Shown here one piece after another: positions 36,352 to 44,078 of a stretch of DNA of 64,000 nucleotides (position 1 is its first letter; every line of letters begins with the position of its first letter). Origin of the DNA: Roseateles chitinivorans (lineage in GTDB: Bacteria > Pseudomonadota > Gammaproteobacteria > Burkholderiales > Burkholderiaceae_C); assembly GCF_002761755.1 (NCBI RefSeq), contig NZ_PEOG01000020.1:28885-92884 (forward strand). Reading direction: 5' to 3'. Under the pieces are notes generated by a model. That model was not told the origin of the DNA and searched no databases. It was given only the letters and a program-made list of their open reading frames with translations. Both the position numbers and the translations under genes were made by a program.

Positions 36352-36664
36352 GGGCGGCCCCCGCTTCGCCGGCCGCGGCGTCGATCGGCGCGGCGAGGCG
36401 GCCGGTCGTGCCCCCCTCGAGCAGCACGCAGTCCGCCTCGGCACGGCGCAGCGCGAAGGTCGACTGGCCGATGCGCACCACCAGCGGGTCGGCGCCGGGC
36501 ATCGCGCGCGCCAGCACGGCGACGTGCTCGCCGGCGACGAAGCCGAGTTCCTCCAGCATCTGCTTCCATTCCGGCGCATGGGCCGGCGCCTGCAGCGACT
36601 TGACGCGGTGCGCCTGGCCGAGGACGGCCTGCGCGAGGGTGGGGACGGGAAGGACAGCGCTCAT
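36344..36664 (-). CDS. feoA: Ferrous iron transport accessory protein FeoA
   Basis: A 106-residue SH3-like FeoA, the cytosolic partner of FeoB. The visible core is MLEELGFVAGEHVAVLARAMPGADPLVVRIGQSTFALRRAEADCVLLE. The last 20 residues are an Ala-rich tail read through the feoB start. The 8-bp overlap with feoB implies coupled translation, and a Fur-like box lies about 50 bp upstream. Confidence 0.93.
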   Translation of the reverse strand: MSAVLPVPTLAQAVLGQAHRVKSLQAPAHAPEWKQMLEELGFVAGEHVAVLARAMPGADPLVVRIGQSTFALRRAEADCVLLEGGTTGRLAAPIDAAAGEAGAAHA

Positions 36665-36715
36665 GTCGTGGGGATCTCGGGCGGAGCCAGCGGGCTTGCG
36701 AAGCGAAACATTCTA

Positions 36716-36734
36716 AATGATAGTGATTCTCAAC
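36716..36734. promoter_or_regulatory. Fur-like box upstream of feoAB
   Basis: AATGATAGTGATTCTCAAC resembles the A/T-rich hexamer pattern of Fur sites (AATGAT-AGTGAT-TCTCAA). It lies about 50 bp upstream of the feoA ATG. Fur with iron would repress feoAB. No experimental or matrix score was run. Confidence 0.6.
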
Positions 36735-36847
36735 TTGCTCGGTCGGACCGGGGTGACGATTCAGTCAATCCCGGGGCGCCTGGCGATCCCTGCAAGTCGG
36801 CACGGGAACTGCTAGCGGCTAGTGCGTATTCCAGCAGGACGCAATGG

Positions 36848-36881
36848 CCTGATTTAGTGAGGCGGCCCCTGATTTGATGAG
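36848..36881 (+). repeat. Imperfect direct repeat upstream of the nucleoside operon
   Basis: CCTGATTTAGTGAG (36848-36861) and CCTGATTTGATGAG (36868-36881), 20 bp apart, about two turns of the helix. The copies differ at two positions. It may be a regulator-binding direct repeat. Confidence 0.45.
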
Positions 36882-36883
36882 CC

Positions 36884-36898
36884 CGCAAACGTTTAGCG
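36884..36898. promoter_or_regulatory. PurR/LacI-family-like operator
   Basis: CGCAAACGTTTAGCG closely matches the E. coli PurR box (ACGCAAACGTTTTCGT), with the central AAACGTTT palindrome. It lies about 35 bp upstream of the -10 element of the BMP gene, in a position for control by a LacI-family regulator. No such regulator is in the window. Confidence 0.55.
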
Positions 36899-36931
36899 TT
36901 TTCCTTGACCTGACTTACACTCGCGCCTTCT

Positions 36932-36937
36932 TAGAAT
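36932..36937 (+). promoter_or_regulatory. -10 element of the nucleoside-uptake operon
   Basis: TAGAAT, 38 bp upstream of the start codon. A -35-like CTGACT lies at 36910-36915 with 16-bp spacing; a better TTGACC at 36905 is too far (21 bp). The assignment is tentative. Confidence 0.4.
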
Positions 36938-36974
36938 GCCCGGCTGCTCCTCACCCCTTCGCATCGAGACCGCA

Positions 36975-37973
36975 ATGATGAAGCCCTTCCTGTCGTTCGC
37001 CCCGACCGTCACCTCGATCGCCGCAGCCCTGGCCCTGGCGACCGGCGCCGCGGCCGCGCAGACCACTCCGGCGGTGATCTTCGACATGGGCGGCAAGTTC
37101 GACAAGTCGTTCAACGAGGCCGCCTACCGCGGCGTCGAGCAGTGGAAGAAGGACACCGGCGGCAAGTACCTCGAGTTCGAGATCAGCAACGAGACCCAGC
37201 GAGTGCAGGCGATCCGCCGCATGGCCGAGCGCGGCGCCAGCCCGATCATCTCGGTGGGCTTCGCCCAGGCCTCGGCGCTGAACCAGGTCGCCAAGGACTT
37301 CCCCAAGACCAAGTTCGTCATCATCGACGAGAAGGTCAACCAGCCCAATGTGCAGTCGGTGCTGTTCAAGGAGCAGGAGGGCAGCTTCCTCGTCGGCGCG
37401 CTGGCCGCGCTGACCAGCAAGACCGGCAAGGTAGGCTTCGTCGGCGGCATGGACATCCCGCTGATCCGTAAGTTCGAATGCGGCTATGAGCAGGGCGCCA
37501 AGGCGGCCAATGGCAAGGTCGAGGTCTTCAAGAACATGACCGGCACGACCGCCTCCGCCTGGAACGATCCGACCCGCGGCGGCGAGCTGGCCAAGGCGCA
37601 ATTCGCCAAGGGCGTGGATGTGGTCTTCGCCGCGGCCGGCGGCACCGGCGTGGGCGTGTACCAGGCGGCCAAGGACGCCGGCAAGTTCGCCATCGGCGTG
37701 GACAGCAACCAGAACCACCTGCAGCCCGGCACGATGCTGAGTTCCATGGTCAAGCGCGTGGACGTGGCCGTCTACAACGTGCTCAAGGAATGGAAGCCCG
37801 GCATCAGCGTGCTGGGCCTGAAGGAAGGCGGCGTCGAGTACGCCGTCGACGCCAACAACGCCAAGCTGATCTCGCCCGCGGTGAAGACGAAGCTGGACGG
37901 CTACAAGGCCGACATCATCGCCGGCAAGATCAAGGTCGCCGACTACATGGCCGACAACGCCTGCAAGAACTGA
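36975..37973 (+). CDS. BMP-family nucleoside-binding protein
   Basis: A 332-residue periplasmic binding protein of the BMP/PnrA family. The signal peptide ends AAAAQ. Motifs are VIFDMGGKFDKSFNEAAYRG (about residue 28), with the Asp and Phe that hold the nucleobase, SVLFKEQEGSFLVGALAA, and VFAAAGGTGVGVYQAAK. Members bind nucleosides such as inosine, guanosine or cytidine. ATG 36975 is followed immediately by a second ATG, so the start may be either. It is the first gene of the import operon. A true lipobox is absent, as expected for a soluble periplasmic protein in a Gram-negative. Confidence 0.93.
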   Translation: MMKPFLSFAPTVTSIAAALALATGAAAAQTTPAVIFDMGGKFDKSFNEAAYRGVEQWKKDTGGKYLEFEISNETQRVQAIRRMAERGASPIISVGFAQASALNQVAKDFPKTKFVIIDEKVNQPNVQSVLFKEQEGSFLVGALAALTSKTGKVGFVGGMDIPLIRKFECGYEQGAKAANGKVEVFKNMTGTTASAWNDPTRGGELAKAQFAKGVDVVFAAAGGTGVGVYQAAKDAGKFAIGVDSNQNHLQPGTMLSSMVKRVDVAVYNVLKEWKPGISVLGLKEGGVEYAVDANNAKLISPAVKTKLDGYKADIIAGKIKVADYMADNACKN

Positions 37974-37999
37974 CCCCCTCGCGAGCGAGCCTTCCTGAC

Positions 38000-39595
38000 A
38001 TGACACAGTCCCCACGCGGCGCCGCCGCGCCCGCGGTCCGTCTGTGCGAGATCTCCAAGCGTTTCGGCGCGGTGCAGGCCAACCGGGCGGTCAGCCTGGC
38101 CGTCGAGCGCGGCACGGTGCATGGCCTGGTCGGCGAGAACGGCGCCGGCAAGAGCACGCTGATGGCGATCCTCTACGGCTACTACCACGCCGACGAGGGC
38201 CACATCGAGGTGGACGGCCAGCGCGTGACCATCGCCAGTTCGCATCAGGCGATCGCGCTGGGCATCGGCATGGTGCACCAGCACTTCATGCTGGTGGACA
38301 CGCTGTCCGCGCTGGACAACGTGATGCTCGGCGCCGAGCCGGCCTTCTTCCTGTCGCGCGCCAAGCGGCAGGTGCGCCGGGAGCTCGAGACGCTGATGCG
38401 CGACACCGGCCTGACGGTGCGCCTGGACGCCACCGTGGCCGACCTGCCGGTCGGCGAAATGCAGCGGCTGGAGATCCTCAAGGCGCTGTACCGCGGCGCC
38501 CGGATCCTGATCCTGGACGAACCGACCGCGGTGCTGACGCCGCAGGAGACGGACCAGCTCTTCGAGGTGCTGCGCCGCCTGCGCGAGCGCGGCACGACGA
38601 TCCTGCTGATCACGCACAAGCTGCGTGAGGTGATGGCCCTGTGCGACGCGGTCACCGTGATGCGGGCCGGCACCGTGATCAAGACCTGCGCCATCGGCGA
38701 CACCAGTCCCGAGGACCTGGCCGAGAGCATGGTCGGTCGCAAGGTCAACCTGGGCCGCGACGGCGGTGCCGCGCAGCCGCAGTCGGATCGGCCGGTGCTC
38801 CAGGCCGAGGGCCTGACCGTCGCCAGCGACACCGGCTCCGGCGTGCACCTGCTGAGCAATGCCACGCTGGCGCTGCGACCCGGCGAGATCGTCGGCGTGG
38901 CCGGCGTGTCGGGCAACGGCCAGAGCGAGCTGCTGGAAGTGCTGGCCGGCATGCGCGCGCCCGACGCGGGCACGCTGCACGTCGCGGGCCGGGATTTCCA
39001 TGCGGCCGGGTGGATGGACCCGCGCACCGCGCGGGAGCTGAAGCTGGCGCACGTCCCCGAGGACCGCCACGCGCTGGGCATGGTGCTGAGCTTCCCCGCC
39101 TGGGAGACGGCCGCGCTCGGTTATCACGAGCAGGACCAGTACTGCGCAGGCCCCCTCGGGCTGGGCATGGACCAGCGCCACCTGCGCGCGCAGACCGCCG
39201 AGATGATGGAACGCTTCGACGTGCGGCCGCGCAACCCGGAGCTGGGCTCGTCCAAGTTCTCCGGCGGCAACCAGCAGAAGCTGATCCTGGCGCGCGAGAT
39301 CGGCCAGCAGCCGGCGGTGCTGCTGGTGGGCCAGCCCACGCGCGGCGTGGACATCGGCGCGATCGAATTCATCCACAACCAGCTGCGCCGGCTGCGCGAT
39401 GCCGGCTGCGCGATCCTGGTCGTGTCCAGCGAGCTCGACGAGATCCTGGCGCTGGCCGACCGCGTCATCGTCATGAACGCCGGCCGCATCACCGGCGAGC
39501 TCGCGATCGACGCGTGCACCGAGAAGAACCTGGGCCTGCTGATGTCCGCTTCCCCTTCCCACGAGAACGCCGCCGCCGCGGCGACCGCCGCATGA
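38000..39595 (+). CDS. Nucleoside ABC transporter ATPase, double ABC domain
   Basis: A 531-residue protein with two ABC domains, the arrangement of YufO/NupA and sugar-type ATPases. The first domain has GENGAGKSTLM (Walker A), LPVGEMQRLEILKAL (signature variant) and ILILDEPTAVLTP (Walker B). The second has VAGVSGNGQSELLEVLAG (degenerate Walker A), FSGGNQQKLILAREI and VLLVGQPTRGVDIGA, with Gln instead of Glu-Asp-type Walker B, so it is probably regulatory or weakly active. ATG 38000 is preferred; an earlier in-frame start overlaps the BMP gene. The overlap with the next gene is 4 bp. Confidence 0.93.
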   Translation: MTQSPRGAAAPAVRLCEISKRFGAVQANRAVSLAVERGTVHGLVGENGAGKSTLMAILYGYYHADEGHIEVDGQRVTIASSHQAIALGIGMVHQHFMLVDTLSALDNVMLGAEPAFFLSRAKRQVRRELETLMRDTGLTVRLDATVADLPVGEMQRLEILKALYRGARILILDEPTAVLTPQETDQLFEVLRRLRERGTTILLITHKLREVMALCDAVTVMRAGTVIKTCAIGDTSPEDLAESMVGRKVNLGRDGGAAQPQSDRPVLQAEGLTVASDTGSGVHLLSNATLALRPGEIVGVAGVSGNGQSELLEVLAGMRAPDAGTLHVAGRDFHAAGWMDPRTARELKLAHVPEDRHALGMVLSFPAWETAALGYHEQDQYCAGPLGLGMDQRHLRAQTAEMMERFDVRPRNPELGSSKFSGGNQQKLILAREIGQQPAVLLVGQPTRGVDIGAIEFIHNQLRRLRDAGCAILVVSSELDEILALADRVIVMNAGRITGELAIDACTEKNLGLLMSASPSHENAAAAATAA

Positions 39596-40725
39596 GCGCC
39601 CAAGCCTTGCAGATGCCGCGCTGGATGGACCTGGTCCTGCTGCCGCTGTGGAACCTGCTGATCGCGCTGGCCGTGGCCGGCGGCGTGGTGCTGCTGATCG
39701 GCGCGAGCCCGGTGCAGGCGCTGTCGGTGTTGCTCGAGGGCGCGCTCGGCAGCGCGCGCGGCCTGGGCTACACGCTCTACTACACGACCACCTTCGTCTT
39801 CACCGGGCTGGCCGTGGCGGTCGCCTTCCACGGCGGGCTGTTCAACATCGGCGGGGAAGGGCAGGCGACGCTGGGTGGCATCGGCGTGGCGCTGCTGTCG
39901 CTCTGGCTGGCGCCCAAGTTGCCCGGCTTCGTGATGATCCCGCTGGCGATCCTGGCGGCGGCGCTCTTCGGCATGGTCTGGGCCGCGGTGCCCGGCTACC
40001 TGCAGGCCTGGCGCGGCAGCCATGTGGTCATCACGACCATCATGTTCAACTTCCTCGCCGCCGGCCTGAACGGCTACCTGCTGGTGAACTGGCTGCGCCC
40101 GGCCGGCTCAATGTCGGTGGAGAGCGATGCGTTCGCCGATTCCGCCCGCATGCCGGCGGTGCATGAGCTGTTGGCGAAGCTGGGCGTGGAATGGCCGTCC
40201 TCGCCGCTGAACCTGTCCATCCTGCTGGCGCTGGCCGCCAGCGTCTTCGTCTGGTGGTTCCTGTGGAAGAGCCGCGCCGGCTATGTGCTGCGCGCGGTCG
40301 GCTCCAACCCGAGCGCCGCCCATTACGCCGGCATCCGGCCGCGTTGGCAGGTGCTGGCGGCGATGGGCCTGTCCGGCGCGCTGGCCGGCTTGGTCGGCGT
40401 CAACGAGATCGCCGGCGTGCAAGGCAAGCTGACGCTGGACTTCGTCGCCGGCGCTGGCTTCACCGGCATCGCGGTGGCGCTGATGGGCCGCAACCACCCG
40501 GTGGGCATCGTCCTGGCGTCGCTGCTGTTCGGCACGCTGTACCAGGGCGGGGTCGAGGTTTCGTTCGAGGTGCCCGGCTTCAGCCGCGAGATGGTGGTGA
40601 CGGTGCAGGGCCTGATCGTGCTGTTCGCCGGCGCGATGGCGATGGTGAGCGCACCGATGTTCGCGAAGCTCTACGCGGCGTTCGCGCGCAAGCAGCGCGC
40701 GGCGGAGGGGAAGACCCATGGATGA
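39592..40725 (+). CDS. Nucleoside ABC transporter permease 1
   Basis: A 377-residue permease of the BPD_transp_2/YufP type. Hydrophobic helices include LLPLWNLLIALAVAGGVVLLIG (about residue 16), FVFTGLAVAVAFHGGLFNIGGEGQATLGG and GLVGVNEIAGVQGKLTLDFVAGAGFTGIAVALMG. The latter two are signature segments for this permease pair. Its ATG overlaps the ATPase stop (ATGA), and it overlaps the second permease by 8 bp. Confidence 0.93.
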   Translation: MSAQALQMPRWMDLVLLPLWNLLIALAVAGGVVLLIGASPVQALSVLLEGALGSARGLGYTLYYTTTFVFTGLAVAVAFHGGLFNIGGEGQATLGGIGVALLSLWLAPKLPGFVMIPLAILAAALFGMVWAAVPGYLQAWRGSHVVITTIMFNFLAAGLNGYLLVNWLRPAGSMSVESDAFADSARMPAVHELLAKLGVEWPSSPLNLSILLALAASVFVWWFLWKSRAGYVLRAVGSNPSAAHYAGIRPRWQVLAAMGLSGALAGLVGVNEIAGVQGKLTLDFVAGAGFTGIAVALMGRNHPVGIVLASLLFGTLYQGGVEVSFEVPGFSREMVVTVQGLIVLFAGAMAMVSAPMFAKLYAAFARKQRAAEGKTHG

Positions 40726-41683
40726 GGTGCTGATCGGCTCCGTGCTGGCGTCGACGCTGCGCGTCACCACGCCGCTGCTGTTCGCCGCGCTCGCCGGCCT
40801 GCTGTCGGAGCGCTCCGGCGTGGTCGACATCGGCCTGGAAGGCAAGATGCTCTCGGCCGCCTTCGCCGCGGCCGCGGTGGCCAGCGTGTCGCATTCGACG
40901 ACGCTGGGTCTGCTGGCGGCGATCGGCGTGGCGGTCGCGATGTCGATGGTCCACGGCTTCGCCACGGTGACGCACCGGGGTGACCAGGTGGTGTCCGGCG
41001 TCGCGCTGAACATGGTGGCCGCCGGCCTGACGGTGGTGCTGGGCATCGCCTGGTTCGCGCAGGGCGGCCAGACGCCGCCGATCGACTCGGCGCAGCGCAT
41101 CACCGGCCTGCTGCCGCAATGGGCCGAGCCCACGCCGGGCAGCTGGGTCGCCTCGGTCATCGGCCACGGGCTGCTGAGCCACAACGCGCTGGTCTACCTA
41201 GCGTTCGCGCTGGTCGTCGTCGTCTGGTTCTTCCTGGAGCGCACCCGCCCCGGCCTGCGCCTGCGCGCCGTCGGCGAGAACCCGGCGATGGTCGATGCCG
41301 CCGGCGTGTCCGTGCCGCGGCTGCGCTACACGGCGCTGGCGCTGAACGGCGTCCTGTGCGGCCTGGGCGGCGCCTACCTGACGCTGGCGCAGAACGCCTC
41401 GTTCTCGCCCAACATGACCGCGGGCCGCGGCTTCATCGCGCTGGCCGCGATGATCTTCGGCAAGTGGAAGCCGGTGCCGACGCTGTGCGCCTGCCTGCTG
41501 TTCGGCTTCCTGGATGCCGTGGCGATCCGCCTGCAGGGCGTGTCGCTGCCGGGCATCGGCGAGGTGCCGGTGCAGCTGATCCAGGCGCTGCCCTACATCC
41601 TGACGGTGGTGCTGCTGGCCGGCTTCATCGGCCAGGCGATCGCGCCCAAGGCGCTGAGCAAGCCTTACGTGAAGGAGCGCTGA
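40718..41683 (+). CDS. Nucleoside ABC transporter permease 2
   Basis: A 321-residue permease of the YufQ type, pairing with the first permease. Signature segments are STLRVTTPLLFAALAGLLSERSGVVDIGLEGKM (about residue 10), GVALNMVAAGLTVVLGI, and NMTAGRGFIALAAMIFGKWKPVPTL. Eight or more membrane helices are visible. It is followed after 2 bp by the cytidine deaminase ATG, so imported nucleosides are processed by genes in the same transcript. Confidence 0.94.
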   Translation: MDEVLIGSVLASTLRVTTPLLFAALAGLLSERSGVVDIGLEGKMLSAAFAAAAVASVSHSTTLGLLAAIGVAVAMSMVHGFATVTHRGDQVVSGVALNMVAAGLTVVLGIAWFAQGGQTPPIDSAQRITGLLPQWAEPTPGSWVASVIGHGLLSHNALVYLAFALVVVVWFFLERTRPGLRLRAVGENPAMVDAAGVSVPRLRYTALALNGVLCGLGGAYLTLAQNASFSPNMTAGRGFIALAAMIFGKWKPVPTLCACLLFGFLDAVAIRLQGVSLPGIGEVPVQLIQALPYILTVVLLAGFIGQAIAPKALSKPYVKER

Positions 41684-41685
41684 TC

Positions 41686-42132
41686 ATGGCGTCGTCCCAA
41701 GACCTGATCGCGTCGATCGCCCTGCCGGCCGACCTCGTCGAGCGCCTGCTGAAGGCCGCGCTCGACGCGCGCCAGCACGCGCATGCGCCGTATTCGAAGT
41801 ACTTCGTCGGCGCCGCGGTGCTGGACGAGCACGGCCGCATCCACGCCGGTTGCAACATCGAGAACGCCGCCTATCCGCAAGGCTGGTGCGCGGAGACCAA
41901 TGCGCTGGGTCACATGATCATGGGCGGCGGGCGCATCGCCCGCGCGGTGATGGTGACCGGCGCCGGCTCGGAAATCATCACGCCCTGCGGCGGCTGCCGC
42001 CAGAAGCTGCGTGAGTTCGCGCGGCCCGAGGATCTGATCGTGATCGCGGGCGACGCCTCGGGCGTGCGCGCGCACTGGACCCTGGAGCAGCTGCTGCCGG
42101 CGAGCTTCGGTCCCGACCATCTGAAGAACTGA
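41686..42132 (+). CDS. cdd: Cytidine deaminase
   Basis: A 148-residue enzyme converting cytidine and deoxycytidine to uridine and deoxyuridine. The zinc site is in GWCAETNAL (Cys and catalytic Glu) and PCGGCRQKL (two Cys), and nucleoside recognition is in GCNIENAAYPQG. This is the short tetrameric form. It begins 2 bp after the permease stop in the import operon and precedes purine nucleoside phosphorylase by 38 bp. Confidence 0.95.
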   Translation: MASSQDLIASIALPADLVERLLKAALDARQHAHAPYSKYFVGAAVLDEHGRIHAGCNIENAAYPQGWCAETNALGHMIMGGGRIARAVMVTGAGSEIITPCGGCRQKLREFARPEDLIVIAGDASGVRAHWTLEQLLPASFGPDHLKN

Positions 42133-42170
42133 CATCGACGCGGCCAGGACGGCCGCGACAGGAGAGAACC

Positions 42171-43028
42171 ATGTCCATGCCCCTGCAAGGCGCCGAGCTC
42201 GACGCCGCCATCACGACCAGCATCGCCACGCTGAAATCCACCTTCGGCGAGCAAGGCCCCGAAGTCGCCGTGGTGCTGGGCTCCGGCTGGGCCGGCGCCG
42301 TCGACCAGCTGCAGGACGCCACGCACCTGCCGTATGCGCAGCTGCCGGCCTTCCCGCAGCCCAAGGTCGAGGGCCACGTCGCCGAGATCGCGGTGGGCCG
42401 CGTCGGCCAGCAGCGCGTGGCGATGCTGCGCGGCCGCGCCCACACCTACGAGAGCGGCGACTGCACCGGCATGGCCGGCGCGATCCGCAGCCTGAAGGCC
42501 TGGGGCGTGAAGGTGCTGGTCCTGACGAATGCGTCGGGCAGCCTGCGCTCGCACCAGCCGCCCGGCAGCCTGATGCTGATCTCGGACCACATCAATGCGC
42601 CGCAGCGCTCGCCGCTGACCGGCCTGCCGGGCAGCGACCGCTTCTGCGACATGAGCGTCGCCTACGACGCCGAGCTGCGCCAGCAGGGCTTCAAGGTCGC
42701 CCGCGATCACAACATGGTGCTGACCGAAGGCGTGTACGTGTGGGCCGTCGGCCCGCACTTCGAGACGCCGGCCGAGATCCGCATGTTCGCCGCCTGGGGC
42801 GCCGACGCGGTCGGCATGAGCACCGTGCCGGAGACCATCCTGGCGCGTCATGCCGGGCTGCGCGTCGCGGGCCTGGCGCTGATCACCAACATGGCCGCCG
42901 GCATGTCGGACGAGGCGATCACCCATGCGCTGACGCTGCAGCAGGCCAAGGCGTCGAGCGAGCGTGCCTCGGCCTTCCTGGCCCAGTACTTGGCCTCGTT
43001 GGCGACGCTGGAATCGCTCAAGGGCTGA
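42171..43028 (+). CDS. Purine nucleoside phosphorylase (trimeric, PNP/XapA type)
   Basis: A 285-residue enzyme that splits purine nucleosides with phosphate into base and ribose-1-phosphate. Motifs match the trimeric class: VAVVLGSGWAGAV near the N-terminus, VEGHVAEIAVGRV, the phosphate loop MLRGRAHTYESGD, LTNASGSLRS, PHFETPAEIRMF, and GADAVGMSTVPETILARHAG. RBS AGGAGAG lies upstream of ATG 42171. The name xanthosine phosphorylase is possible because I cannot separate substrates by sequence. Confidence 0.93.
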   Translation: MSMPLQGAELDAAITTSIATLKSTFGEQGPEVAVVLGSGWAGAVDQLQDATHLPYAQLPAFPQPKVEGHVAEIAVGRVGQQRVAMLRGRAHTYESGDCTGMAGAIRSLKAWGVKVLVLTNASGSLRSHQPPGSLMLISDHINAPQRSPLTGLPGSDRFCDMSVAYDAELRQQGFKVARDHNMVLTEGVYVWAVGPHFETPAEIRMFAAWGADAVGMSTVPETILARHAGLRVAGLALITNMAAGMSDEAITHALTLQQAKASSERASAFLAQYLASLATLESLKG

Positions 43029-43171
43029 TCGCCGGGAAGGCGCAAGATCGGGCCGGCGGTCCGGCCTCCACGAGGCCGCGACCGCCCCTCCGTCCGGAGC
43101 ACGGGGCGCGCGGCGCCGTGCGTCGGCCAGCCACAGCCGCGCGCTGCATGACGCAGCCCTGGGAGCAGTAG

Positions 43172-43948
43172 ATGAAGACCGAGATGAGTCTTGAACAAGC
43201 GGCGCGACTGGCGCTGCAATGCCTGGACCTGACCAGCCTGAACGACGGCGACACCGCCGCCGACATCGACGCGCTGTGCGTCCGCGCCATCGGCGCGCCG
43301 GAACGCGGCCACGTCGCCGCCGTCTGTGTCTGGCCGGGCTTCGTCGCGCGGGCGCGTGCGGCGTTGCCGGCGGACATCCGTGTCGCGGCGGTCGCCAATT
43401 TCCCCGACGGCAGCCTGGATCTGCCGCGCGTGCTGGCCGAGGTCGACGCGATCGCGCAGGCCGGCGCACAGGAGGTCGACGTGGTGCTGCCGTACAAGGC
43501 GCTGATGGCGGGGCAGTCGACCGAAGTGGCGGAGTTCCTCGCCGAGGTCCGCCACGCGACGCGCCCGCTGACCTTGAAGGTGATCATCGAATCGGGCGAG
43601 CTGGGCTCGCCGGCGCGCATCGCCGAAGCCACGCGCCAGGCGCTGATGGCCGGTGCGGACTTCGTCAAGACCAGCACCGGCAAGAGCAAGGTGTCGGCGA
43701 CGCCGGAGGCGGCCGCGACGATGCTGCGCGAGATCGCGGCGAGCGGGCTGGGCAACGCCGGCTTCAAGGCCTCGGGCGGGATTCGCTCGGTGGCGGATGC
43801 GCGCGGCTACCTGCAGCTGGCCGCCGATGCGCTGGGCGTGGGCGCGCTGACGCCCCGTCGCATGCGCTTCGGCGCCAGCGGCCTGCTGAGCGACATCGAG
43901 GCGGTGCTGGCCGGGCAGGACAGCGCGGCGGTCAGCGCGGCCTACTGA
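43172..43948 (+). CDS. deoC: Deoxyribose-phosphate aldolase
   Basis: A 258-residue aldolase cleaving 2-deoxyribose-5-phosphate into glyceraldehyde-3-phosphate and acetaldehyde. The Schiff-base lysine is in ADFVKTSTGKS (about residue 167), with LTLKVIIESGEL (about 135) and GFKASGGIRSVADAR (about 195). The start ATG 43172 follows a GGAG-like sequence. It lies 143 bp after purine nucleoside phosphorylase. Deoxyribose-1-phosphate must be isomerised by a mutase (DeoB) not found in this window. Confidence 0.95.
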   Translation: MKTEMSLEQAARLALQCLDLTSLNDGDTAADIDALCVRAIGAPERGHVAAVCVWPGFVARARAALPADIRVAAVANFPDGSLDLPRVLAEVDAIAQAGAQEVDVVLPYKALMAGQSTEVAEFLAEVRHATRPLTLKVIIESGELGSPARIAEATRQALMAGADFVKTSTGKSKVSATPEAAATMLREIAASGLGNAGFKASGGIRSVADARGYLQLAADALGVGALTPRRMRFGASGLLSDIEAVLAGQDSAAVSAAY

Positions 43949-43960
43949 AGGCGCGCCTTC

Positions 43961-43984
43961 ACCCGCGACGACACCCGCGACGAC
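43961..43984 (+). repeat. Tandem 12-mer in the deoC-deoA gap
   Basis: ACCCGCGACGAC is repeated perfectly twice (43961-43972 and 43973-43984) and continues in degenerate form to about 44011 (ATCACGACGACG, ACCGCGACGACC). It begins 12 bp after deoC. Confidence 0.75.
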
Positions 43985-44078
43985 ATCACGACGACGACCG
44001 CGACGACCTCGCGAAGCCAAGCCCCGGTGCACAAGGGGCGCTGAGACAACGACCACACATCGAAGGGACGCGGCGATC

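Larger units (their letters stand above)
36665..36974. other. Intergenic region between feoA and the nucleoside-uptake operon
   Basis: A 310-bp gene-free stretch between divergent feoA and the BMP binding-protein gene. It holds the Fur-like box near feoA, two copies of a CCTGATTT-like 14-mer, a PurR-like palindrome, and a TAGAAT -10 element for the BMP gene. No ORF of interest was seen. Confidence 0.8.

Noticed and set aside
36665..36974. A riboswitch upstream of the nucleoside operon
   Set aside because: The leader between the -10 and the ATG is under 45 bp, too short for a purine-type riboswitch, and no conserved core was seen.
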